This document shows, in pieces, positions 34,168 to 47,896 of a DNA stretch of 64,000 bases. Source of the DNA: Leuctra nigra (Eukaryota > Arthropoda > Insecta > Plecoptera > Leuctridae); the NCBI GenBank assembly GCA_934045905.1, contig OW203762.1:38541702-38605701 (forward strand), written 5' to 3'. Numbering within the stretch: position 1 is the stretch's first letter; every line of letters begins with the position of its first letter. Position numbers and translations under genes: made by a program. Below the pieces are notes generated by a model. That model saw nothing but the letters and a program-made list of their open reading frames with translations. It did no database searches and had not been told where the DNA came from.

Positions 34168-35253
34168 CTAGGAAAACGCTCTGAGTGACGCGTTGATGAG
34201 CGAGCACTGATACGCGCAATGCCTCGAACCGAAATTCTGTTTATCGAAAATGTCCTTAATAGCCAATAATTCTTGAATTTCGTCACAGACTTGTATGAAA
34301 ATCTCCAACAATTCCTAAAATATTGGTCCCAATAACCACGCAAAGTTTTAAGTTGATCGATTCACGATTGAACCTTTATGATTGAACGATTCCTTGTTAA
34401 TTTACAAAAATCACAGGATCTCGTTCCAAAAATATTTAAACGGTCATATCAGTTTAATATTAATATACGTTTGGAAGTTTCTGCTCTAACAACCTTGAAG
34501 TGAAGATCCGAAGATGCCGTGAAATGTGAAATAGACAATTTTAAATATTATCTCGGTGGCTCTGCTTCCTAAGAAAAAGCATATGCAGTATTATTTCCAG
34601 ACACCTTAGTCCCTGTTTTACCTATTGTTGAAACAGGGACTAAGGTGTCTGGAAATCAAACTGCATTTGATTTTTCTTGAAAAGCAGAGCCACCGAGATA
34701 ATATTTAAAATGGTCTATTCGAGAAATATGACAGCCAAGACGCAAAATATCCGTAAACTGTCAATAACTGTTGAATTTAAACACAGTTTAGTTTGAAAAT
34801 TGTCAAAAATACAGATAATGTTGGACCCGATGACCATGCACATTTTTAAGTTGATCGGTCAAACGGTTCTGGTTTAAATTTCAAAAAGCGCATGAAATAT
34901 TGTTTTAAATTTTAACCAATGGGAGGATTTGGCTCAAAATTTGTAAAATAAGAGACAATGTTGGTCTTAATGACCATGCAAAATATAAGGTTGATCACAT
35001 TTGTCGAAGACCATTTTCATTTTTCAGTCTATCAGGAGATGTTTATTTAAATTTGATTTAAATAATCAAAATGATTATGATTTTGCTGATTTTTTTTTAA
35101 ATCAGCAAACAGAGAAGGTAGTCTCTACATGTGTGCAAAATTTCAGGTCGATCGGTGAAACGGTGCGATTTCTATTGCTCCATTTAGCAGACAAAAAAAA
35201 ACAGAGGTCCGTGTCAAAAGAGTCAAAAGGAGACGCTCGCTTCGCTCGCTCAA
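34168..35253 (-). mobile_element. Helentron-like element, full length with nested MITE
   Basis: In reverse orientation: starts CTAGGAAAACGCTCTGAGTG and ends GACGCTCGCTTCGCTCGCTC followed by AA. The interior shares blocks with the copy at 46965 (AATTCTGTTTATCGAAAATG-like, TTTTAAGTTGATCG). A TA-flanked MITE is nested at 34534-34715. Confidence 0.7.
34534..34715. mobile_element. Tc1/mariner-type MITE (TA-flanked), nested
   Basis: Ends GACAATTTTAAATATTATC and GATAATATTTAAAATGGTC, flanked by TA on both sides. Inner arms TCGGTGGCTCTGCTT/AAGCAGAGCCACCGA and GACACCTTAGTCCCTGTTT pair. The related Helentron-like copy at 46965 lacks it. A relative is at 62598-62765. Confidence 0.75.
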
Positions 35254-35580
35254 TAACCTATATCTAAATGCAGTAGGCAATACTAAAGCTCAAAATGTGA
35301 GAACCCCATGTTTTCAACTCTTACGAAAAGGTAGACACGAACGCCAAACTTCAATATAGAAGTTAGCTCTATACAACCAATAAAAAAATATTTTTTTAGT
35401 TTCATTTTACAACGCTATAGCTATAGCTATAGCTATATATCTACTCACTTTGAATATACAATATTTGTTTGAAAAACATGTAAACATATTTGGATACATG
35501 TAAATACATGATTATTAAGTCAACCTGTCATAGATCAAATACCTATACCACAACTCTTTTCCACTCCGCTCAAGGCTTAT

Positions 35581-35783
35581 TCAAGCAACAATCTTCATCG
35601 GCCTCCTCTCACCGTACACCTTATCTCCGTCATCTCTCCAGGTGATCCCCGGCATGGCGTCCGTGGGCGTCGGTCGGCGTCGGTTCATATATCCCGTGGG
35701 CGTCGTTTCAGCGACGCTTCGCCGCCCGCCGTGAAATGAGGACAAAGTGTTCTTCCATTCTTCTACCAACATTCTGCATAGCT
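35581..35783 (-). CDS. GC-rich candidate terminal exon, unknown protein
   Basis: On the minus strand a pyrimidine-containing acceptor (AAGCTATGCAG) at about 35784 leads into an open frame ending in TGA at 35581. The frame encodes about 63 residues, including SSFHGGRRSVAETTP, MNRRRPTPTDAMPG and WRDDGDKVYGERRPMKIVA. It is far more GC-rich than its surroundings, which in this genome usually marks coding DNA. No partner exon and no family was recognised, so it could also be a conserved non-coding or chance frame. Confidence 0.3.
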
Positions 35784-37460
35784 TAGGGTGGAACAGATTT
35801 TGTTTAGTATACCTACGCCACCAATCTTTCTGTGAGTTACTCTGGAAATGACGGAGTTATGTCACCGTCAAGAAGAAACATAAACAAACTTTTGATATGT
35901 GCCACGCACTGTTACCTCTTCTTTTCGTCTGGCCAATCAGAACTCGAGGTTTATCTTACTCCAAGTTTTGTTGACAATGTAATATTTCTGCCTTTCCTCT
36001 GCGTTGAAGATGAGCGTAATTCTTGATATTCACAGACTAAAGGCAGAGATTCATTGCGTTCCATCTTGGTAATGTGTTTGAAACTGTAATTACTCGTCTT
36101 CATAGACGTGTCGACAGCTTGAGTTTTGGTAATATGGGAGTTGAAAGTAGGATGGAAAAACAGTGAAGTGCCAAATATCCAGTGGTAAACAAATATTTTA
36201 CTTCAATTCTTTAATTTAAATCAATAGTTAATAATATTTTTGTTGTAATTATCTTTATATTAATTTACAGACTTCGTACCTGCAATTATCTCAGATTATC
36301 TCTCACTCGACACATTTGGTTAAAACCAAGCTTTTTCCAATTGCAAGAAGGCAATTGTGTTTGATCATTGTCCTTATTTCTGCGAAGAATGAAATGTATT
36401 TGCATTTTGCAACTCCCAGCTGTTGGATCTTGTTCTAACTTCACTTTCTAAATCGTGTAATGAATCGAGTGTTATGTCTTTCTTAAACTCTTCTTCATTT
36501 TAGGATCAGGTAATATTTTAGTGGCGAAGTAGCTTACTATGTTGAATATAGATGATAAAATCCGAAGAAGAAAGAAATAGAAGAAAGAGACGATTCTCAT
36601 AAAATTAGTTAGCTAAGCGTTAGAGCTTACTTGTGCAAAACATGAATACAAATAATGTATAGTCACCGTCCGGCGTTGTGATAACAACAAAACCATTAGG
36701 TATGTATACATAAGTGAAGTATTGCAAGGTGAAGTCCTTTTTGGCACTGAAACTAATCATGATAATGTTTCAACCAAAATAAATCTAATTCAAATGACGA
36801 GCTACAAGTAATTACATCGGTTTTTTATGTTAAAATAAAACATAGTTCATTAGTTGTGAGTATAACCATGCTGTTTGTCTCATCAATGTGATGATGATGA
36901 TGAATATGGTACCCATGCTAGTTAGTTTTCCAACGCATTTATAGGAAATGTGGTTTTGTTATGCAAAAAAATGTGAACAAGTACGGCGGCGTAACTCTGT
37001 TGTTCATTTGCGGTGTGCCACAATAGCTGCTAGCATCCAATTATGACTATTTATTTATTGAAACTCCCTTGCCTGTATAGCCGTAGGATGATTTGCAAAT
37101 CAACCCGATGCAGGGGCATCAGGTGCTCGATTCCCTCACATTATGCTAAATAAGTACAGGTCTGAGCCATGATTATTCATAATCCGTCAAATATAACACA
37201 ACCACACCAACGCACGTTAATAGCTACCGCGAAATAATAAATAAACATTTATTTAAAATAAAATTGGAATGCATTGTTTTTGAAAATGAATAACTTTATC
37301 AAATATCAGCGAACATTTTCAATCTTTGAAATTGATACAAAACGTGAAAAACAATACATATTTGCTATGCTATACTTTTATTAACAGAATATAACCCGGG
37401 GGTTCCTTTCCTGCAACTCAATTTCGTTTCAACGAAATTATTTTCCGAGTCGCCATTGGT

Positions 37461-37484
37461 GGGGGGGGGGGGGGGGGGGGGGGG
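37461..37484 (+). repeat. Poly-G run of 24
   Basis: Homopolymer; length is likely unreliable. Confidence 0.9.
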
Positions 37485-40400
37485 AGGAGAGGACTGTAAT
37501 GAGTCGTAATTGCTGACTGAACCAAGTTTTACGGAAATTTAACCACATAGTTAAAATATGTTGAAAACAGAGTTATTCCACACACAATTGTTGATAAGTA
37601 TACGGATTCTAAAAGCTATATCTTTTGTTCCATCTACGTTAAAAGTTACAACTGAAATAAACCAGTGTAGGTACCAATTTATCTAAGTAACTAATTGTTA
37701 TTACTATCTTGCTGCAATCTCAGAAACATCTACATGTCTTATTCCTAAGATGGAAGAATCACTTTTGAAACTTTTATCACCCCAAAACAATCTTAGCGCT
37801 TTCAAATGTGAAGTTATTTGGGTCGTTGGGGGTATATTTTCTCTTAGATTCTGGCAATTCTCGCCACATATGTTGTTGCTGCGTGGCCAGTAGCAATATC
37901 ATGAATTTCCATTCTCTGATTCTAATACTTGTTCATTCTTGTAAATGGTGATTTCGCTTCAACTAAAGGTAGTTTATTTCTCTAGAATATTATCGCGAAT
38001 TGCTTCTGTACGTCGGTTACAACACAATCAAGATAGCTGGAGCGTAAGTTACATCTTCAATTCGAAATAGAGATCCAAATAGCGGTCCTACGTTCGGTAT
38101 CATTCTGTTTTCGAAACTGATTATAACACTTGGTCAAATTGATTAATAAAATGACAAGATAAAGAAAGATATTGGAAAAATAATAGAGAAAGCGTTCAAG
38201 CTATTTTCAAGCGAGATTAGAAAGTTTTTAACATAGTTCTCATCTGATGAAATTAAAAAGCGAATGACGTGATCACTAAGCAAAGCAATAATTGAAAGTA
38301 CCTACCTTATCGGAAGTTGTATTGGAAACATCATCAAGCATGTATTGGAGTATTATGAGGAAGTTCTGATTTGTACTGTGAGATAATTTTAGGGCTAGTT
38401 TTTCAATACTCTACAAAATTTTAAACAGTTGATCAGGATTAAATTGCCATGGCAGTACTCAATGACATTTTTTGAATTACCGTTTAAACTTTACTACTGG
38501 TTCTAGCACAGTATTGAAAAGCTGCCCCAAAATAATCTCACAATACAAATCAGAACTTTGAAAATAATCTTGAAAATCAGAGAAGATTTTTTCGTCAAAT
38601 TGGAAACGATAAACTGTACGGAAAATTGTATGATTTCTTTTGTGTATTATTATATGTATGGTTTTAATATATCTCAGTTTTTCATTTATATTTCCTAATT
38701 TTATTAATGGTAAAGCCAACAGCCATACATCACTCCTCACTCATCTATGCTGGTTACGTAGGTAAGTGTATACACTGTCAGTGTTTATTAAAGCAAATAT
38801 TTATTGTTGATACATTGTTGAAGTAGAAAGCGTTTAGATAATAATGTACGTCATGTGCTTTCTAATAATATCACGGACAAGCTCTCTAGGGAGCATGTTA
38901 GCTTCAGGCGGCCTTCAATTTGCTGCTAGCTAGCTCCAGGAGCAGAACCAAAGCAAGGAGTAAAAGCATTTACTTACGTTTGATGGTGGAGCCATTATTT
39001 ATTCAAAACGTAATTTTCAGTAATGGCTGAAGGTAAATCACAGGTAGAATATAATAATAGTAGATGGAGTATTTTGACCTTCTTCGACATTGAGTCGATT
39101 GATTTTTGGGTTTCATTAGAATTTTTTATTCTGGAAAAGATTGTATGACTACTCGTAGAAGTTACCTCACAGGTGTTTAATAATACATTCGACTACACTC
39201 ATGGAAGATAGAAGAAAAAGTAGATAACGAAGATAAATTCTGTAGCTAATTTATTGAACGGTCGACATGATGAGCATTAGAATGATTAGACAATGAAAAC
39301 AGAAGTTTTTGTTAAAAAATTATGACATTGTAGATTAGGAATATCATACCAATTCAAATTTTAAAACCAAACCAATTTTAGCGTCAAGTCACTCGTCAGC
39401 ATATTTCAATGCTGTGTATTGGTAGGTACTGATTCCCAATGGTCTACCTCGCATTTGAACAGAAATCAATAAATATTATGGCCTCTTTTATAAAATGTTA
39501 ATTAGTTATCAAGTTGAAATGTATTCCCTGAACGCCACCCGTAGCACATGAGTGTTCTGAGGGTTGCATCTCAAATTGAGATTAGCAAATTTTCATTTAA
39601 AATACATTTTTTTAAGTTCAGTATAAATTTCTAAAAGTAATAATGTCAGACAGAGGATCGTTGGAACTGCTGCATACAATAGACGCAATATAAAAACAAA
39701 TTTAAAATCCTGCGGTAAATGGAAATTAATAATTTCTAGTATATTCTTGCAGAACAATTCATAAACATTTTATAGGCGATACGGTTGTCCCAGATGGGGC
39801 TCACCTTCCTTGGTCTCATTAACTATATTATTTATGTGACGCATAACCAGAACAGAAAGGACGTGTCTCAAAGTTATTGTGTTAACCATTTCAGTTTTTG
39901 TTCGAAAATTACAATTCTTTATGTGTTTCTCAAAATTATATTTGATACAAAAAGCTATCTAGTGTGACATATATCTGAAGTTCATATCTATAAAAAGCAT
40001 TAAAAATGAATGAATTGCATATCTAATCATAAAACTCTAGTACGTTGATTGCTATGGTGGTGCCGTGTTTTTTCTGAATACCACCCGCAACACAGGAGTG
40101 TGCTGAGTGGTGCATCAAAATCTCTGCATTGCCACCACTCAAGGAATACACATTGATCGGGATAAAAATTCATTTCTTAAATAAAATATTTCCATTTGAA
40201 CATTTTTCTGCAACAAGTACAGTTATCCGTGAACAAAGTATAATGTTATTATAAAAAAAAAATATGTTCACCTACAACAGTACGCGCAGTTAATCTCTAA
40301 TAAAAACAAGAGTTACACCTGTACATTAGCGACTAATACTAACACAAGATACTTTTATAAGTTGAGATCAGTGCCTCCCATGATTATTATTTGTTATTAC

Positions 40401-43400
40401 AACATAAGCTGTTTTCTGAACTATATTTCTATCAATTTGCATTGAGTTACACCCGCCTCTGCGCTGTACATAAATTTCACTAGCTCGCTTTTATTCCATT
40501 GTTAGTTCAAAGTCATGCGGTTCAATGCAAGTACGTTTACCCTCAGTCAACCCAGAACTGGAGCAAAGTAGGCCAAAAGTGGGCCAAGTGTACTTAATTA
40601 CTCCACTCTGGAGTTGACTGGTAGGACTTGGATGTAATTATAAGGAAATTCGAGCACAAAAACAGTAATTTCTTGTGTACTAACTTTGTTAGAATTTCCG
40701 TCAAGATGGTTTTTAGTACCTATTGATGCACATAACTTCCCACTATCTCGTTTGTTTTTCTTTGATGATCGAGTCATCTTCCTAACAGCATTATGCTAAC
40801 AGTAAAGAAGACATTGGGTGAGTTTTATTATAAAACAGGCAACAACCAATCACAACTCTCTAATCAAAGAGAGAAATAATTTTGATTTAAGAATACATTT
40901 TCGGACAGCTCGTGCTATACCAATAAATTAGTGTGTTTCATTTCTATTTTCTTATTACCATTCCGATTATTTCCCTTAAGGTACATTAGTTTATATTCAT
41001 TAATTTGCACAGTATATAGTTATGAAGTACCTATACCTACTATGTTTCGCGAACTTTTCTTTTCTTTTACAATAATTCACCTAGAGGAAGGACTAACGAT
41101 CTAATAACGGTCTTCTGTTTTGTTACACAATATTCATAGTTTGCACGTGATGTCATCTCATTGTTGCTTGTCACCATCTTGATGGCACGCAAAATAGCTA
41201 TGATTCTCTATTTTTTGACGATATTTTATAGTTAATGGGTACCTGGGGAAATTGTATAGGCTCCGGAAATATCTTTAGTACGAAGAGGAATCACTCACAT
41301 TACAAAAAAATACATCGATTTACCTCAAAAAATTTATAAATCTGACCCAACGTGCCAACAAAATGTCCGTCTCGTCTTCCAATGAAAAATTCAATAATTT
41401 TGCATTGCTGATATAAAACAAAAGAAGTTCGTGCAAGCTATTCCCACAAATAAGTGATACGTGATGGAGCCACTTCTGGCAAGATGGCTACTATCAGGTC
41501 CACATATTCATTTGTTTGTTTTTACATTTCGTATTCCCATAAAGCAGTGAAAAAACAAAAAACAAATGAAATTGATATTTAGCTATAGGCATCCTGCATG
41601 AGAAAAGGTTGCCATAGTAACCTATACAAAAGTATAGGGAAAAACAAATCTGACAGCGGCAATCCAAATCTCATATTTTGAGTGATTACTTGTGAAAGAA
41701 AGATATTTAAGTAAGTACAAGCTAATAATAATACGCAATATTTATCTATACACATGTTCAAGTTAAATATTCATCTGATAAATATGATTTATTGCTATTA
41801 TTTAGAGCTTTGACACATTTTCCCTACCATAGCAGCCTCCATTTTTCTACCACTGTGACGTCACGAGCAGGATTCCATACATTTACTTTTTTGGCTCTAA
41901 CAAACAAATATATCAAATATTTGTATTTATATTTATGCAAATGCGCCCTTGATAGCCGCCATTTACCTAGTACCACAAAATCCACCAGAGGTCAGTTGTG
42001 TTCCTTATTTTCTCGAATGACTACGAGTTTCTAAAAGATGCTTTAGGAGCGATTTTTACAGAAAAATCATATGCCAGTCTTCTGTAGAAAATTCAAATCA
42101 TTATCCGCGACAATTGTCCGCGAACAATTAGACAATTAATAAATTGGGACTTCTGATAAATGATTGTGATTTGTCAGATTTGTGAGACTAATTACGCACT
42201 GTTATAAATAAATACTTATCGATTCTTACATGATTTACTTTGATTATCTTTGTGACGTATTTTGAACATTCTGCTTGACCCAGCCACACTTTTAAATTTG
42301 TTGAAACGATGAATAAGATTTTCTATGTCCTATTCTATTTAATAAAGAGTGATATTTCTTTTCTTTTGTATGGCGCAACAAAACATCAAAATTTTTTGTC
42401 CTCAAGAAAACCAAATTACTATTATTATATTTAAATAAAATGTTGCTACGAGCTACGTAGGCATGTAAATAAGCTGCTTAGACAGTACATTTGCACACCA
42501 CAAACTCTGGCCCCTTGTTCACTGTGTAACCATACATGTTATTACAATGTTTCGGCTTGCCTTGGGCATTAATCCCCCTCAAAATGTTTAGTGGGCTACA
42601 ACACTGTTACACATTTCATCATAATAGTATTGTTACAGCCGAATTGCGTCAGATAACGGGGAGAGGCGGTATGCTTTTACACATTTTATACGGTTCTTTA
42701 CCATTGTTTGCCATTAGCAAAGCCCTACTTTTGTGCTACTAATTTCGTCGAGATTACTATTTTACTTAAATAGAAATTTGCCTTCTCTAAGCTTATCAAC
42801 TTTGATAATCTTAATTTAAATTGGGATGCTAACTGATGTGTAATAAAATTCTATTCCGTAGTTCAGTCGTTTTAGCTGTTTCGTGTGTGTTTTCTGCATA
42901 TCTTCCTTTATAGAAACTGTGGCAAAAACCAAACAATTATAGAGACAATTAATATTTTTTGCTTATTGTTTGACAAATTACTTTTCTATGTGGAAAATTG
43001 TTATTGAAGCTTGTGATATTTCTTTGAGCAAGAGAATGTTTTCATTAGAAGCAACACGCATGTGACATTGTTTATCCATTAATTAGATATTTAGAATAAT
43101 TTATACTAGATGCTTTTCATTACAAAATAGAATTAAATACAATTTTAACAAATATTTATTTTGATTTGAGCATTCCTATAATGCTCCAACAAGAGACCAG
43201 TTGCATCTTGAGCCATGTAAGAGTACTAATCCTAAGCAAGGAAAATATAGTAGTTTAGAAGCATTAACTTTCACATCTACAAGTACTTGATAGACGAGTC
43301 ACTGATTTTAAGCCAAATATGTGTAGTGCAACCCGATTAAATAACATATCTAGAGCCCAAGCCAGGAAATGTACCTCATGTAAGATGTACTGTCAAGTCT

Positions 43401-43607
43401 CACGAGCATGCTCATAACATGTCTGTATGATTAAGACGTTCCTCTATCAGTGGTGTGGTTTGTGCGTCATTAAATAACTTCAACAGTTAATAATAGAGCT
43501 AAATTTGATGCTCCGATTGTTTCTAGATGGACCTAATTACCTTTGGTTGGTTGATCTTTTAGCCTCGTCGCGTCACGTAGGTAGTTTGTCGGACAGCGTC
43601 GCTGGTA

Positions 43608-43625
43608 GGGGGGGGGGGGGGGGGG
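43608..43625 (+). repeat. Poly-G run of 18
   Basis: Homopolymer; length is likely unreliable. Confidence 0.9.
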
Positions 43626-46600
43626 TTGAGGAATAGGGGTTGAAGGGAATCATTCCACAAGTTGAGCCCCTTGTTAATTGATTTCTCCAGGGATTCGGGA
43701 CAATTACCTTCTCCCTCCCGCATCTGATCCTTCCCTCGCTCTCTCCTCCTTGCACCCACGAGGAGCTGTATCTCTGAATATTGATGCGACGACGCTATGA
43801 ATAATTTCATGCCGAGGGTCATGGGGGGTGGGAGGGGGGACTCAAGACCTGATATTTCTCAGTTTACGCGGGATATATAAATAATAAGATGAGGTAACCA
43901 GAGCCACAAATGAGTCTGGAATTAAATGGACCGCGCTGTAGCTTGCACGAAGAAAGGTGTGCCTTTAATGAAAGTTGATCCCCTTGACTCCTACCAGATG
44001 AGAAAGTCAATTATCTAGAAGGAGAGGAAGAAAGGAAGAAGATCACAGATCCTGGATGCCACGAGATGCTGAGTGGTTAGGAGTCAGTTATCAGTCAAGA
44101 GGGGAACTCGGAAAATAGCGCCAGGATGTTGCTTACCTTAGTCGAAAATTATAATGTAGACTCTGAATTGGATCACGTAAGAGTTTGATTAAATACGTTT
44201 CATAAACTTCGTCTTATAATTCTGTTCATTCCTTACAAAAATTTTAGAGTGGCAATGTGAATACCAACGTTTGCAATGTAAGTGCAATAGAAACCATATC
44301 TATATATTTTATCCAATCAGAGACGACGATGCACTAACCCATAACGCAATCCCTTCCAGCGTAAGTAACATTATATTTCTCTGACGTCATTTATTAACTA
44401 ATTTGTCAATTAAAGTTAAACTTGGACGAATTACAACACATCTGAGAGTCTTAATTGTTTTGGCATCGATAGTGGTCAATGATCGATTGTTTCGTACCAG
44501 TATAACAAGTTTATCTATATTTCTCTCATTCCCTTCAATACGCATAGAGCGTATATTCTAATAGACTTGTATCGGGTAGTTAAAACCGAGCTGTTGTAAT
44601 AGGCTCCTGTAATTCCCCGTTGTCAAGATATAGCTCGTAGATCGTACAGACCAAGGAACAAAGTGCTCACTCGACTCATGGGACGAATATTTCTCAGACA
44701 TAGCGAAATCCAGATCGTCTCATTTTAGATTGCAATTCTTTGCTACCCACTAGAGCCATCCAGCTGAAATACAGATCCCCCAAAAGTGTTAAATCACTAC
44801 AAGCCCGAGACGCGACTGTTTTACAAAAGATCCTAATTAACCAATACGATGGAAGAGTGGATAAGGTTTTGAGACGGCGAGGCGAATTCTGTTTGATAAA
44901 ATCAGGATTCTTCTATTTTACGTTTGGCCTGTCTGGAAATAACGAATTATTTTGGACATAATGGAGTTATAAGTTTGCTTCGACGGAATTATGAGCAGGC
45001 TTAGCAAGCGAGCATTTCAATTCAACTTTTGTTCGTCTTCCGCGACCTTTTGCTGAAATTTTCAGTTTTTCAGTGGATGCCCATGATTGTTGTTTTGTTG
45101 TTGTAAAAAGCCGTTTTCTACAATATTTCGGCGATGTTGACGTCTACGAAATGTCGTGAAAACCTGAAACTCTCAAACAAATCAATTATTATTGTTCCAA
45201 ATTTAGTTCCAACTTTAAAAAATTTGAATTGAAAAAATCTACAAACAAGTGAACGATGAAAATGAGTCACCGGTTAATTAATCCCCCCATTATGGATGTG
45301 TGGATTTCGGTGTAGAGGTTCGGTTAATGCGGGATTTAGTAAACACGGCACGAGATTATAGGTGCCACGTGTTGTAGATTATTACATGAAGGTGTGTGTA
45401 ATTATTTGGATGTGAGTGGCGTCACATAATTATTGCACACGTATCTCTAATGTGGAATCAGCACATAGCTCTTGCCTTCAATGCGGGGTGAACAAACAAA
45501 GCATTATGATCGGTATAGTGGGCGGGGGATTATCCTGGTAATATGTCAATTCATTATGGATGAAATACCTATTATGTCGTTTATTGGGTTGTATAAAGGT
45601 GGACCGATAAGGCAATGTGCAGATCCCATATTCCCTTCTCTTGAATTCCAGTGTTTAATTACACATAACCAATGTGAAACTATTAATATATTATTTATAA
45701 AGTACACCCTTCCTCTATGTCTAAATGAAAATATTGAAATGTCTTTCAGTCACTGAGAATGAATTTCAGTTTAGTCTCTGGCAGTTCCTGAAGGCCTCCT
45801 CACTGCGTATTTAATTTTGATATTCTTGAAGTGCGCTGTCTTTTTACATCGCCCCAAGGTAGAGCTGACGCGAAGATGAAGAGGGGATGTTGTGAAACAA
45901 TTTATTTCTGATACCAATACCAGGTCTACCTCAGTCCCTCTTGCTGCTAGAAACAGGGTAGATAATCTCGAATAACAGGGGAGTGGGGTGAAGGGAACCC
46001 TGCTTTATTATCAACCTTGTTACACTCACTTGTGAAATATACAGAATATGTTGAATATGTTCACACGTTATTCTATTTTACAGTTTGATGCAGTTCGAAA
46101 AAGTTTCTGAATATAAGTATAAACATTAGGCTTGCACCCAAGACAATTATATATATTTAGGTAAGTATTCAAGCTTTCAAGCTTTTCCATTTTATATTAT
46201 GTTGCGAAGATTTTTTTCTATCATATTTAAAAAAAAATACTTTATATATTGTCTATGTTAAAACCATTAACAACCTCAACAGGAAAACGCTTATTCAAAT
46301 AATAAACCTATCTTTGACTAAGTGAATGTTGTTAAGGGGATTCTAGGGGGATATGAGATTTTAATTTCAGGGCAAATATTGTAAGAAGATGTCATCTGAG
46401 ATCGATATTTAGCGAAATCAACCCATTTTGGAAAGTCAAAAAAATATCCGGGACGATCCAAACTGGTCAAAGACGATTCACAGAAAAAATCGGAACTAAA
46501 TAACCGTTGAACATAGCGACCTGAAACTTGGCATGTATAATCATAATACATATACCTATGAAATGTCGACGTCCTTTTTCGGTATATTAATTGCAATTTT

Positions 46601-46964
46601 TCTAAAATAAAGTCGGTATGTACCGGAAATTTCGCCTATTTATTGGTACCTGTGGCCAGGTAAGATATCAAGTTATTAACAAAAAGAGCGTCGACGTTCT
46701 CTTCGCATTTTCATAACGAAGACAACAAGCCCACTTGCAAGTCTGTTGAGTGAAAATTGCGGTCTGTGCGATTTTTTTAATGAAACAGCAATATTTCGTA
46801 AAAAAAAAATTCGGGACCAAAATATTGGTGTCGAAAAAGGTCAAGTGGGTTGTAGAATCACTAATAGAAGGAGGAAAATACATTATCTTCCTCTTATGAG
46901 CAATAGTTTGGCCAATTTCGTGTTTTATAAGTTTAGTCACGTGGTACCACTGGAATAGCCTTAA

Positions 46965-47896
46965 CTAGAAAAACGCTCTGTGTAACGCGTTGATGAGCGA
47001 GCACGGATACACGCAACACCTCGAACCGAAATTATGTCTATCGAAAATGTCATTTTCGTCACAGACTTGTATACAAATCTCCAAAACCTCCAAAAATATT
47101 GGTCCCAATATCCTTGCTAAGTTTTAAGTTGATCGATTAAACCTTTATAATTGAACGGTTCCTTGTTAATTTTCAAAAATCACAGGATCTCGTTCAAAAA
47201 ATATACCTGGGACCACTCATATGATATGATATTAGTGTCTACACAATATCAGATCAATCTGTTGAACGGTCAATATTAGTTTAATATCCTTTAAAACTTT
47301 CTGCTCTAACTACCTTGCCTTGAACTGAAGATTCGAAGTCTCCGTGAATTTGACAGCCAACATGCAAAATGTTCCTAAAATGACAAAAACTTTTGAAAAA
47401 ACCGACAGATTAAACTGAAAATTGGCAAAAATACCTTAAATGTTAGGTACCAATGACCATGCGAAGTTTTTAGTTGGTCGTTTAATCGGTTCTAGTTTAA
47501 ATTTCAAAAACCACAGGAAAAATGGTTTCAAATTTGAACCAATGGGAGGATTTGGCTGAAAATTTTTATGATTGGGTACAATGTTGGTTGCAATGACTTT
47601 GCTAAATTTCAAATTGATCGAACCAACCAATCGAAAGATAATTTTTATACAATTTGAACCAATCACATGATCCCGTTCAGAAAAGATCCCAGGGACCGCA
47701 TAGATTACGTTAGTATGTTTGCAAAATTTCAGATCGATTGGTTGTGCGGTTTGACCTGGGCAGTGCAGGCAAAAAAACAAAAAAAACAAACAAACAAACA
47801 AACAAACAAACAAACAAACAAACAAACAAAAAAACAAAAAACACACAGAGAAAGTGCCATAAGAGTACCGTGGTGATGCTCGCTACGCTCGCTCAA
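46965..47896 (-). mobile_element. Helentron-like element with (AAAC)n microsatellite
   Basis: Starts CTAGAAAAACGCTCTGTGTA followed by ACGCGTTGATGAGCGAGCAC; ends GCTCGCTACGCTCGCTCAA. A microsatellite of AAAC units (about 47770-47836) lies near the ancestral 5' end. A stem before CTAG, an internal microsatellite and the absence of a target duplication match the non-autonomous Helentron (HINE/DINE-1) layout. Confidence 0.72.

Larger units (their letters stand above)
35820..46964. other. Gene-poor stretch, 11 kb
   Basis: AT-rich DNA with many short frames, none with a motif, splice support or raised GC. It contains poly-G runs at 37461-37484 and 43608-43625. A repeated motif (CGCCACCCGTAGCACATGAG near 39534 and CACCCGCAACACAGGAG near 40082) suggests another old repeat. 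Confidence 0.5.

Noticed and set aside
43559..43822. Minus-strand frame with poly-proline
   Set aside because: The proline run is the translated poly-G homopolymer; no other support.
45472..45756. 94-codon plus-strand frame
   Set aside because: No recognisable domain, AT-rich codon use, no splice sites that extend it.
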